Source of the DNA: a virus
IMG/VR virus record: IMGVR_UViG_3300036766_001086
Coordinates: 1-20,594 of that record
Length of the DNA: 20,594 nucleotides
Reading direction: 5' to 3' (one strand)
Each line of letters begins with the position of its first letter. Within the stretch, counting starts at the first letter, position 1. This document shows positions 13,602 through 20,594 of the stretch, in pieces. The notes beneath the pieces were generated by a model, which was not told the origin of the DNA, made no database searches, and saw only the letters and a program-made list of their open reading frames with translations. A program made the translations under genes and the position numbers.

Positions 13602-16162
13602 GGGTTTCAGCAGTTGAGCGCTTCATCGAGACGCTGGCAGGCGCCATCGACCCGGAGGCGGCAGCGCTTGCGGCAGGCATCGAAGCGCCGTGGGTGCCGA
13701 CCACCGACGATGAGCTGCACCGCTGGCTGATTGAGTTCTTCGGCATCATGATTCCGCGCATCGCCGTCTGCCGTGGCCACTGTGCGCCCTTCCAGGCGCT
13801 CGCTGATGCGTACTTCGCCCGCCACTCTCGCACGGTATGGAAGGCCAGCCGCGGCTTCGGCGGCAAGACGATCATGCTGGCGGCGTTATCGCTCGTGGAG
13901 GCGATCACGCTCAAGGCCCTAGTGAACCTGCTCGGAGGATCCGGCCAGCAGAGCGAGCGCGTCCACAAGTACATGCAGGGCGGCGATACGATGGCGGGCC
14001 GTTTTTGGGCGCACCCGCAGGCACCGACCCAACTGCTGCTGACGGACCCGACGCGCCGCGAGACGCGGCTCGTGGGTGGCGGCGGAATCAACGCGCTCAT
14101 GGCGAGCGCGACGTCTATCCGCGGGCCGCACCCGCAACGGCTGCGCGGTGACGAGATTGATGAGATGGACGCGGAGCTGTGGGATGCCGCTCAGGGCCAG
14201 CCGATGGAAGCGCTCGGCGTGCGGGAGCAGGTTGTGGGATCGAGCACGCACCACCACGCAGATGGTACGATGACCCGCGAGCTGCGCGTAGCGGCCGAGA
14301 AAGGTTGGCCAGTCTACGAATGGTCCCTACCCGGCGATGCCCTAGTGGCCGATGCGGCGGGCGTGCCGCGGCCCGTCGTGGACTACGGGGTCGGGGACCG
14401 GGTGCTCGGGGCGGAGGGCCGTGCGGTCGCGGTGTCGGCGACACCGCGCCACCTCAACCTGGAAGCGGCGCTCGTGTCGGTGCGCGTGGCCGGGTTGCCA
14501 GACCCCCTGGTGTGTACGCCGGCGCACCGCATCCTCACGCCGACGGGCTGGCGGCGCGCGGGGGAGCTGGCGGTCGGGGACGAGCTCTACGAGCCAGCGT
14601 CCCCACTGGAGCCGGGCGGCGCCTACGATGACGGCTGGCTCGTCGGCCTCTACGTGGCCGAGGGTTGGCGCGTCGGCACGCGCGCTGTCTGCTTCGCGGT
14701 CCACGAACGCGAGGCGCCGGCGATCGCGGCACGGCTTGGGGCCTGGGGTGTCACGCCGCGCACGCACGCCACTTCACCGCCCAGCCATGGCCGGCGGATT
14801 GAGGTGCATGGTATGCGGCTCCGCGCGCTGGTGGATGCCTGGGTCGCGGGCGGATCGAGCCAGAGCAAGGCGCTGCGCCGGCTCCCCACCGCCCGCGCCT
14901 TCGCCGCCGGCCTGCTGGATGGCTGGCTCGCCGGGGACGGCTGGACCGCCCGGCGGGCGCGGGTAGGCCAGACCGCGAGCGTGGCGCTGGCCTGTCAGAT
15001 GCTGCGGGTCGGCGGATCCCTCGGCTTCGCCTGCGCGCTCTCCCGCAACCTCAACCGGCCGGGGCCAGCGGGCCGGGAGCGCGGCACCCCCGGCGCCCCG
15101 TTCTGGCGCCTGTCCGTCGCCGGGTTCAGTTCCCCGCTCCGCCACGTCAACCGCGCGCGCGCCGTGGAGGCGGCGCGGCAGCGCGCTGCGGGCGCGACAG
15201 TGAGTGTCCTGGCGCGCGAGTTCGGCGTCAAGCGCGATACCGTGCGACGCTGGCTCCGCGGCCCGGCCGCGCACCACCACCACCAACCGCGCCCCGACAC
15301 TGGCGGCGTCTGGCGCCGGGTTCTGGGTGTGACGCGGCGCGCACATGCCGGCGTGGTCTATGACCTGACGGTACCGGATGGCCAGGCGTTCATCGCGGCC
15401 GGCGTGCTGGTGCATAACTGTTGGAAGGAGACGACCGCGCAGCCGTTCGGCTTCATCACTCTGGATCAGGTGGCACGTAAGCGGTCGGTCGTCACTGACG
15501 TGCAGTGGCAGACCGAGTACGATCTACAAGAGCCGTCCGTGGAGAATGTGGCGATCGACGCGGACTCCGTCGAGCGCGCGTTCTCACCGGCCATCGGCAC
15601 GCATACCGGCCAGCTCGGCCAGGTGATCGAGCTCGAGGCGCCGGACCCCGAAGGGGAGTACGCGGTCGGCGCGGACTGGGGCAAGCTGCGCGACAAGACG
15701 ATCATATGGGTGAACCGCACCGACGTGCGGCCGGTGCGTCTGGTCGCGTTCGCGCACCTGGCGAAGATGCCGTACCCTACGATGGTGGAGCGGTTCGAGC
15801 GATGGGTGAAGCACTACAAAGGCCAGCGCGAGCAGGCGCGCGCCGCCTACGATCACGGCGGGCCGGGCGTCGTGCTCGAGGATTACCTGACGGTGAAGGC
15901 GACGCCGATAGACCTCGTCGGCATCACGCGGTCGGAGCTGTTCCGCAACTGGATCGTAGTGATCGAGAGCGGCCAGTTTCTTGCGCCGCGCGTGACATAT
16001 GCTTATCGTGAGCACCGGTACTGCACGCAGGGTGACCTCGCGGGCGTCGGCCACCCGCCGGATTCGTTCATCGCCGCCGCGCTGGCATGGCTCGCGGGCA
16101 CGCAGATGGATGACCCGCGGACCATTCCGTGGTTCCCTGGCATGAAGGAGGCCAAACGCTGA
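13598..16162 (+). CDS. terL: Large terminase subunit, interrupted by an intein
   Basis: TerL is the ATP-driven packaging motor and nuclease. GTG 13598 overlaps the previous stop and encodes 854 residues, 489 after removing a 365-residue intein (residues 243-607). The ATPase part shows a Walker A-like KASRGFGGKT (82-91), Walker B LRGDEIDEMD (182-191) with Asp185 and Glu186, and a motif III candidate VVGSSTH (212-218). The C-terminal RNase H-like nuclease has candidate metal ligands Asp693 (AVGADWG), Asp752 (AYDHGG) and Asp822 (HPPDSFIAAALAW). The joined exteins read VYEW-CWKETT, as in uninterrupted terminases. Splicing must occur for a working motor. The stop overlaps the portal gene start. 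Confidence 0.9.
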   Translation: MRVSAVERFIETLAGAIDPEAAALAAGIEAPWVPTTDDELHRWLIEFFGIMIPRIAVCRGHCAPFQALADAYFARHSRTVWKASRGFGGKTIMLAALSLVEAITLKALVNLLGGSGQQSERVHKYMQGGDTMAGRFWAHPQAPTQLLLTDPTRRETRLVGGGGINALMASATSIRGPHPQRLRGDEIDEMDAELWDAAQGQPMEALGVREQVVGSSTHHHADGTMTRELRVAAEKGWPVYEWSLPGDALVADAAGVPRPVVDYGVGDRVLGAEGRAVAVSATPRHLNLEAALVSVRVAGLPDPLVCTPAHRILTPTGWRRAGELAVGDELYEPASPLEPGGAYDDGWLVGLYVAEGWRVGTRAVCFAVHEREAPAIAARLGAWGVTPRTHATSPPSHGRRIEVHGMRLRALVDAWVAGGSSQSKALRRLPTARAFAAGLLDGWLAGDGWTARRARVGQTASVALACQMLRVGGSLGFACALSRNLNRPGPAGRERGTPGAPFWRLSVAGFSSPLRHVNRARAVEAARQRAAGATVSVLAREFGVKRDTVRRWLRGPAAHHHHQPRPDTGGVWRRVLGVTRRAHAGVVYDLTVPDGQAFIAAGVLVHNCWKETTAQPFGFITLDQVARKRSVVTDVQWQTEYDLQEPSVENVAIDADSVERAFSPAIGTHTGQLGQVIELEAPDPEGEYAVGADWGKLRDKTIIWVNRTDVRPVRLVAFAHLAKMPYPTMVERFERWVKHYKGQREQARAAYDHGGPGVVLEDYLTVKATPIDLVGITRSELFRNWIVVIESGQFLAPRVTYAYREHRYCTQGDLAGVGHPPDSFIAAALAWLAGTQMDDPRTIPWFPGMKEAKR
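14324..15418 (+). mobile_element. Intein with LAGLIDADG homing endonuclease, in terL
   Basis: The intein covers terL residues 243-607. Block A is SLPGDALV, so the first nucleophile is Ser rather than Cys. Block B is CTPAHRILTP, with the TxxH motif at 307-310. Block F is VYDLTVPDGQAFIAAG, and block G is VLVHN followed by Cys608 of the C-extein. Two LAGLIDADG-type motifs lie between: WLVGLYVAEGW (about 347-357) and GLLDGWLAGDGW (about 438-449), so a homing endonuclease is likely, and both end in an acidic residue. A helix-turn-helix-like segment, VLAREFGVKRDTVRRWLRG, sits at about 536-554. Base composition looks higher in GC than the flanks: 14881-14940 has 11 A/T of 60, while 15541-15600 has 19. 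Confidence 0.9.
16146..16151 (+). promoter_or_regulatory. Ribosome binding site that points to a CTG start for the portal gene
   Basis: AGGAGG lies in the end of terL, seven bases before CTG 16159. That CTG overlaps the terL stop as CTGA, in the same geometry as the ATGA, GTGA and TTGA junctions elsewhere. No ATG, GTG or TTG occurs in frame between CTG 16159 and ATG 16324, and the alternative GTG 16129 has no visible binding site. Confidence 0.6.
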
Positions 16163-18582
16163 ACAAGGCCCTGTCTGCCCGCCTTAGCCGGCTACGCCTC
16201 CCCGCGTGGCTCGGCGGTGCCTCCCCGGCGCCGGCTCCCAACGGCAGCAAGAGCGAGAACGAAACCGGCGTCTTCTTCGCCAACCCCATCGACATCCGTC
16301 AGGCGATCGGCAGCGGCACCGGCATGCAGGCGCGGGATGCTGAGCGGCTGACACGCGCCACCGCGTTCGTTACGTCTGCCTACTGCTTCATCGCCATGCG
16401 CTGGCGCGCGTCGCGCGTCGCGGAGCCGCCGCTCATGGTCGTGCAGGAGACGCAGGACGGTGAGGAGTGGCAGCCGGATCATCCCTTGGCCGAGCTGTTC
16501 GACGCGCCGCGGCCTGACCTGGACATGGGCGAGCTGTTGCACCGCAAGCAGCTGTACCAGGACCTGACTGGCGCCGCGCTGCTGGTGGTGGACCGCGACA
16601 TCAGCGGGCGCTCGCGGATCCTGACGCCCTTCAGCGGCGACGAGTTCCAGACGGACCCCGCCGGCGGGCTCATCTACGGTCGCTACTCGGTGATCGGTGC
16701 GTCAGGCGGGTGGAAGGACTTGGACCTGGCGGCGACGCCGGTCATCCACTTCCGCGACCCCAACCCGTACAGTTGGCGTGAGCAGTTCAGCCTGGTCGAC
16801 GCCGCGATGTTGCAGCTCGACCTCGGGCACACCGTGCGGCGCATCGTCCGCAACTATCTGAGCAATGCGATCTTCCCCGGCGGCATCCTCAGCACGCACC
16901 CGGACTGGAAGCCGACGCCCGCTGAGTGGGACTTATGGAAGTCAGCCGTCAAGCAGTGGCATGGCGGGCCGGCTAATGCAGGAGAGCCGCTTGCGGTGCC
17001 CGGCGGCACAGTGTTCAGTAAGACCGCGAGCGCGATGAAGGACCTGCTGCCCGACGACGTGCTCGACCGCGTTGAGGCAACGGTCGCGTCCACCTTCGGC
17101 ATCTCGCCGGTGACGTTAGGCTGGCTCACCGGCCTCCAGAACAGTCCGTGGTCGCAGATGGCCGAGTCGCGCCGCAAGGATTACGAGGACACGGTGCAGC
17201 CGATTTGGCGCGACATCGAACGCCGGTTCTCGCGCACGCTGCTGACGCCCGAAGAGCGGCGCGCCGGCTTCATCGTGCGGTTCGACACTCGCCAGGTCGT
17301 GGCGCTGCAAGAGGACCAAGAGGTGCGGTCGCGGATCAGCCTAGCCAACCGCGACACGTGGACGGTGGACGAGCGGCGCATCTACACCGGCCAGGACGCC
17401 CTCGACCCGAGCGACCCGCGCGGCAGCATGATCGTGGGGATCGACGTCAAGGCGGCAGCGCCCCCGCCGGGCAGCGCCGGGCAGCCGGTGCCTGCGGCGC
17501 CCAAGGTCGAAGTGCAGGCGCTGGTGTTCCCGAAGGCGCACTGGGCGACTGCCGCCGCGTGCGCGGGCTGGGCGATGGGTCGCGGCTTCCGAGCGGTGAA
17601 GGCGAGCGAGACGGCGGACGCGTACCACCTGCGCGTCCGCGCGCCCGACGCTTTCGACGGCGCGACGCTGCGCACGGTTTCGCTGCTCGGCGCCCGGCGT
17701 CCAGGTGACGAGCGGTGCAGGGTGTCGGCCGTGGTGGGTCGGCCGAAGTCGGCGAAGCTGATCCGCCTGCCGTTTGACCGGACGCCCCGCGTGCGCGCGG
17801 CGGATATCGAGACGATCGACGAGCGGACCTTGGCCTGGCTCGACTTCGACATCCAGACGAAGGCGGCCGAGTCCACCTGGGAGCGCGAGGTCGCCGGCGT
17901 CTTGGCATCCATCCGCCGCAAGGTCGTGGCGCTCGCGGGCCATCTGCTGCAGGACGATGGCAAGGCTGTGGATCCCCACAGCGCGACCGAGTTCACGCAC
18001 GCGCTGCATGGGACGCTGAACGACGCGCGCCATGCGCTCCAGAGCACGACCTACCCGCTGGTGCTCAGCACAGGCAAGGAAGCGGTCGGGCGGATCGCGG
18101 CCCGGCACAATCTGAGCTTCGGCGTGCTGGAGCCCGGCCTGCTCAAGTACGCGAAGGAGGAAGCGGCTTTCCTGAGCGACGTCATGGGCGAAGCGACGGG
18201 GACGGCGGTCGCGGAAGCGGTGCAGGCGGGCCTAGCGGCCGGTGAGACGGTCAGGCAGCTGCGCCAGCGCCTGGAGGAGCTGCCTGCGTTCTCCCGCGAG
18301 CGGGCGCAGCTCGTCGCCCGGACCGAGACGACGCGAGCTTGGAATGGCGCGCAGAGGCGTAGCATGAGTACCTTTGCGCGGGACAGCAACCGCGGCGTCA
18401 CCAAGTCCTGGCTTTCTGCTCGCGACGACCGCGTGCGCGAGGAGCACGATGCGTTGGACGACGGCACCGAGATCGGCATAGACGACGCGTTCGCCAACGG
18501 CCTCACCGAGCCGGGAGAACCGAACTGTAGGTGTAGCCTGACGTATCAGGTGGCGCCGCCGGTAGGCGCCGAGGAGGATTGA
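16159..18582 (+). CDS. Portal protein fused to Mu gpF-like head morphogenesis domain
   Basis: The preferred start is CTG 16159 (807 residues); GTG 16129 would add ten. Residues about 30-440 match phage portal proteins, which form the dodecameric DNA gate: TSAYCFIAMRWRASRVAEPP, LFDAPRPDLDMGELL, LAATPVIHFRDPNPY, FGISPVTLGWLTG and NSPWSQMAESRRKDYEDTV. A Pro- and Ala-rich linker leads to residues about 450-520, a small domain (VQALVFPKAHWATAAACAGW to YHLRVRAPDAF) that I know as a recurrent phage module of unknown role. Residues about 715-795 are a Mu gpF-like domain: ARTETTRAWNGAQRRSM, SWLSARDDRVREEHDALDDG, and EPGEPNCRCSLTYQV. Portal and gpF are usually separate genes, so this is a fusion. It sits directly before the protease. 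Confidence 0.85.
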   Translation: MNKALSARLSRLRLPAWLGGASPAPAPNGSKSENETGVFFANPIDIRQAIGSGTGMQARDAERLTRATAFVTSAYCFIAMRWRASRVAEPPLMVVQETQDGEEWQPDHPLAELFDAPRPDLDMGELLHRKQLYQDLTGAALLVVDRDISGRSRILTPFSGDEFQTDPAGGLIYGRYSVIGASGGWKDLDLAATPVIHFRDPNPYSWREQFSLVDAAMLQLDLGHTVRRIVRNYLSNAIFPGGILSTHPDWKPTPAEWDLWKSAVKQWHGGPANAGEPLAVPGGTVFSKTASAMKDLLPDDVLDRVEATVASTFGISPVTLGWLTGLQNSPWSQMAESRRKDYEDTVQPIWRDIERRFSRTLLTPEERRAGFIVRFDTRQVVALQEDQEVRSRISLANRDTWTVDERRIYTGQDALDPSDPRGSMIVGIDVKAAAPPPGSAGQPVPAAPKVEVQALVFPKAHWATAAACAGWAMGRGFRAVKASETADAYHLRVRAPDAFDGATLRTVSLLGARRPGDERCRVSAVVGRPKSAKLIRLPFDRTPRVRAADIETIDERTLAWLDFDIQTKAAESTWEREVAGVLASIRRKVVALAGHLLQDDGKAVDPHSATEFTHALHGTLNDARHALQSTTYPLVLSTGKEAVGRIAARHNLSFGVLEPGLLKYAKEEAAFLSDVMGEATGTAVAEAVQAGLAAGETVRQLRQRLEELPAFSRERAQLVARTETTRAWNGAQRRSMSTFARDSNRGVTKSWLSARDDRVREEHDALDDGTEIGIDDAFANGLTEPGEPNCRCSLTYQVAPPVGAEED

Positions 18583-18585
18583 GCG

Positions 18586-19389
18586 ATGAAGCGCATCCTG
18601 TTCAGCCCCTTCGAGCGCAAGGATGAGACGGCCCTGGCGGACCCGCCGGCAGCCGCCGGACACCGCACGGTCACGCTGTTCCGTGGCTTCGAGGTCAAGG
18701 CCGTGGACGAGGCGGCCCGCACGTTCAGCGGCCTTGCCGCAGCGTTCAGCCAGGACTTGGGCGGCGACGTCATCCTGCCCGGCGCCTTCAAGCGCACAAT
18801 CGCCGACTGGAAGCGGAGCAAGAAGATCCTGCCGCTGCTCGATAGTCACAACGGGTGGGGCACGGTTCGCGCCGTGGTCGGCAAGACGCTCGAGGCCGCC
18901 GAGGTGGACGACGGGCTCGAGGCGAAGTTCCAGGTGATTGACGGGCCGGACGGTGATGAGATTTTCCGCCGCGTGAAGGGCGGGTACGTGGACGGCCTGA
19001 GCATCGGCTACCGGCCGATCCAAGTGAAGCTACCCACCGATGAGGAGGCGCAGCGCGGCATCTTCCGCTTCCTCAAGGAAGTGGCGTTGAAGGAAATCTC
19101 AGTCTGTATCTGGCCGATGAATCCCGACGCGCGCATCGACATGGGCACAGTCAAGCATCTGCTTGCCATCGCCCGCGACCGCGCGCTGTCGAGCGAAGAG
19201 TTGGACGAGTTGAAGTCGGTGCACAGCAGCATCTGCGCGCTCCTGGCGGCGACGGCTCCCGCACCGGCCACCGTGCCGGGTGCGGCCCCGGCGGTCGTGG
19301 GACTCGCGCTCGAGGATCCGCGACGCATCGCAGTCGATGAGCGGGTGCGGAACCTCACCCTCGCCGGCCTCGGTATCGGCCGCAGTTAG
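18586..19389 (+). CDS. HK97-type prohead protease (peptidase U35)
   Basis: ATG 18586 follows GAGGAGG at 18571-18577 and gives 267 residues. The protein matches the HK97 prohead protease family: RTFSGLAAAFSQDLGGDVIL and PGAFKRTI near the start, catalytic His88 in LLDSHNGWG, Ser139 in GGYVDGLSIGY, and an acidic third position, Glu170, in ALKEISVCIWPMNP. This protease trims scaffolding or the capsid delta domain during head maturation. Residues 220-267, after an Ala/Pro-rich stretch, are a tail of uncertain role. It lies between portal and capsid, the standard order. Confidence 0.9.
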   Translation: MKRILFSPFERKDETALADPPAAAGHRTVTLFRGFEVKAVDEAARTFSGLAAAFSQDLGGDVILPGAFKRTIADWKRSKKILPLLDSHNGWGTVRAVVGKTLEAAEVDDGLEAKFQVIDGPDGDEIFRRVKGGYVDGLSIGYRPIQVKLPTDEEAQRGIFRFLKEVALKEISVCIWPMNPDARIDMGTVKHLLAIARDRALSSEELDELKSVHSSICALLAATAPAPATVPGAAPAVVGLALEDPRRIAVDERVRNLTLAGLGIGRS

Positions 19390-19447
19390 GCCGCCCACTC
19401 CGCCGCGGGACAGCGCAGCTCACCGTTTCACCGAACGAGCCTTTACC

Positions 19448-19452
19448 GGAGG
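19448..19452 (+). promoter_or_regulatory. Ribosome binding site for the capsid gene
   Basis: GGAGG is seven bases before ATG 19460, after a 70-base non-coding gap (19390-19459) that is the longest in the window. It supports translation beginning at ATG 19460 and so includes the hydrophobic N-terminus in the capsid product. I saw no clear promoter or terminator hairpin in the gap. Confidence 0.65.
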
Positions 19453-19459
19453 ACGCACC

Positions 19460-20594
19460 ATGAGGCGCATGATGAAGTACCTGGGAGTGGCAGGCGTGCT
19501 GACAGTCGCCGTGCTGCTCACCGCGGCCGTGTTCTGGCCGGACATCACGGCCCGGCTGGTCGCGCACGACACGCCGAGCCTGTCGCTGCTGTACAACTAC
19601 CTGTCCGCCAACGCGCACAGCGTCGGCGGGGCTCTGCTCGCGACCGCCCCCGCGGTCATGGTGCCGAATCGCCTGACCGAACTGCTCGGCAAGATCAAGG
19701 CGATTCAGGACGAGTTCAAGGGCAAGGCCATGCCCGAAGTGAAGGCCACCGAGATCGGGGACATGGCGACCGAAGCCGAGGAATTGCAGAAGCGGGCACG
19801 CCAGGATGAGCGGGTCGCCAGGATCGAGGCGGATGCTCGTCGCGTCGTTGCTCCCACGCTGCCGGCCGACGCGCAGCCGGACCATGGGGACAAGGGCATC
19901 GTGGGATCGCGCGTGATCGGCTACCTGCGCATGGGCGAGTTCGTCACGGCGCAGAAGGCGTATCGCGACTTCCTGGCGAGCGGCAAGCAGGCCGCGAACT
20001 TCCGCATCGTCAAGATGGCCAACCTGTTCGAGCCGCTGGTCGGGCTCACGAAGGACGCGCTCGACGAGCTCAAGGCATCGGTGCCGACGATCGGCTCCGG
20101 CGTCATCGAGCCCACGCGGCTGCCGGAGATCGTGCGCGTCACCGAGCACGACCGCCTGACGCTGCGCGACGTACTGGACGTGTCGCAGACCAGCAGCGAG
20201 GCGGTGAAGTACAGCCGCATCGTGGCCTTCCAGCGCGGCGCCCTCACGGTCGCCCGCGGCGCGAAGAAGCCGAGCGCGGCGCTGGTGATCGACGCCGTCA
20301 CTGAGACGGTGCGCGACATCGCCGTCTGGATGCCGGTGCAGGATCAACAGCTCGACGATATGCCGGCCCTGAACGGGCTCATCAACACCGAGCTTTTGTA
20401 CGACGTCGCCAAGCACGTCGAGGAGCTGGTGGTGTACGGCTCCGGCGCGGGCGAGGAGTTCAGCGGCCTCATGGTGGACGCCGCGATTCAGGCCGCGCGG
20501 ACGAAGATGGGTGACACGCTCATCGACATCATCCGCCGCGGCATCACGGACGTGCGGCGCGCCGGCTACGACCCCAACGGGATCCTGATCGACC
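19460..20594 (+). CDS. HK97-fold major capsid protein, 3' end cut by the window
   Basis: The frame is open from ATG 19460 to the window end (378 codons visible). After residue 67 it follows the HK97-type capsid layout: VPNRLTELLGKIKAIQDEF and a charged helical delta-like region to about residue 130, then an N-arm and core with GSGVIEPTRLPEIVRVTEHD, LRDVLDVSQTSSEAVKYSR, IAVWMPVQDQQLDDMPAL and LINTELLYDVAKHVEELVVY then GSGAGEEFSGLM. It forms the capsid shell after protease cleavage. Unusually, residues 1-66 precede the normal start region and include a hydrophobic stretch (about 8-28) behind Arg and Lys, like a signal or membrane anchor. Internal ATG 19658 would give the conventional product but has no visible ribosome site. 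Confidence 0.9.
   Translation, partial: MRRMMKYLGVAGVLTVAVLLTAAVFWPDITARLVAHDTPSLSLLYNYLSANAHSVGGALLATAPAVMVPNRLTELLGKIKAIQDEFKGKAMPEVKATEIGDMATEAEELQKRARQDERVARIEADARRVVAPTLPADAQPDHGDKGIVGSRVIGYLRMGEFVTAQKAYRDFLASGKQAANFRIVKMANLFEPLVGLTKDALDELKASVPTIGSGVIEPTRLPEIVRVTEHDRLTLRDVLDVSQTSSEAVKYSRIVAFQRGALTVARGAKKPSAALVIDAVTETVRDIAVWMPVQDQQLDDMPALNGLINTELLYDVAKHVEELVVYGSGAGEEFSGLMVDAAIQAARTKMGDTLIDIIRRGITDVRRAGYDPNGILID

Noticed and set aside
15262-15290. Short CAC-rich run in the intein
   Set aside because: It encodes a short His stretch in the linker before block F; too short to be called a repeat element.
13837-16011. Several open frames in other phases across terL and its intein
   Set aside because: They are low-complexity Arg/Ala/Pro-rich shadows of the terminase; none has a known motif.
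19390-19459. Possible promoter or terminator in the 70-base gap before the capsid gene
   Set aside because: I could find no convincing -10/-35 pair and no hairpin followed by a T run, only the ribosome binding site.
19355-20416. Long minus-strand open frame opposite the capsid gene (353 codons)
   Set aside because: The + strand here encodes a clear HK97-type capsid; the antisense frame is a GC-driven shadow.

Overview
The window is one continuous, densely packed stretch of a tailed double-stranded DNA phage (Caudoviricetes), or of a prophage related to one. All genes I can support lie on the + strand. Gaps between genes are 70 bases or less, and most neighbouring genes overlap by 4 bases (ATGA, GTGA, TTGA, once CTGA). 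The DNA is GC-rich, so the host is probably a high-GC bacterium, but nothing here identifies it. I see no integrase, transposase, tRNA, rRNA, CRISPR array or lysis gene, so lifestyle is undecided.

Layout: (1) Bases 1-6634 hold many small early-type genes. Most are of unknown function and many carry Cys-rich zinc-ribbon motifs. Recognisable members are a DUF5131 (phage Gp37/Gp68) protein, a Mu Gam-like DNA-end-binding host-nuclease inhibitor, a DnaJ-type zinc finger joined to an XRE helix-turn-helix, and a topoisomerase-type zinc finger joined to a DUF3268-like region. (2) Bases 6631-11137 hold a possible RuvC-like protein, then queD, queE, folE, an unknown 114-residue gene, queC and a dpdA homologue. 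(3) Bases 11109-13601 hold a ParB-like protein, a degenerate HNH-type protein, a candidate small terminase protein, a DUF4031 protein and a small zinc protein. (4) Bases 13598-20594 are the head module: a large terminase interrupted by a 365-residue LAGLIDADG intein, a portal fused to a Mu gpF-like domain, an HK97-type prohead protease and the start of an HK97-type major capsid protein, cut by the window end.

How it works together: FolE, QueD, QueE and QueC are the four steps from GTP to preQ0 (7-cyano-7-deazaguanine). DpdA-type enzymes are TGT paralogues that put 7-deazaguanines into DNA. The simplest reading is that this phage replaces some guanines in its genome with preQ0 and so evades host restriction; the Gam-like protein would add protection of DNA ends. 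No QueF, ArcS or glutamine-amidotransferase-fused QueC is present in the window, so unmodified preQ0 is the predicted end product. The packaging and head genes follow directly.

The main unusual points are the roughly 180-residue N-terminal extension on DpdA, the unknown gene inside the preQ0 cassette, the Ser1 intein with an internal helix-turn-helix, a probable CTG start codon for the portal, and a hydrophobic N-terminus on the capsid protein.
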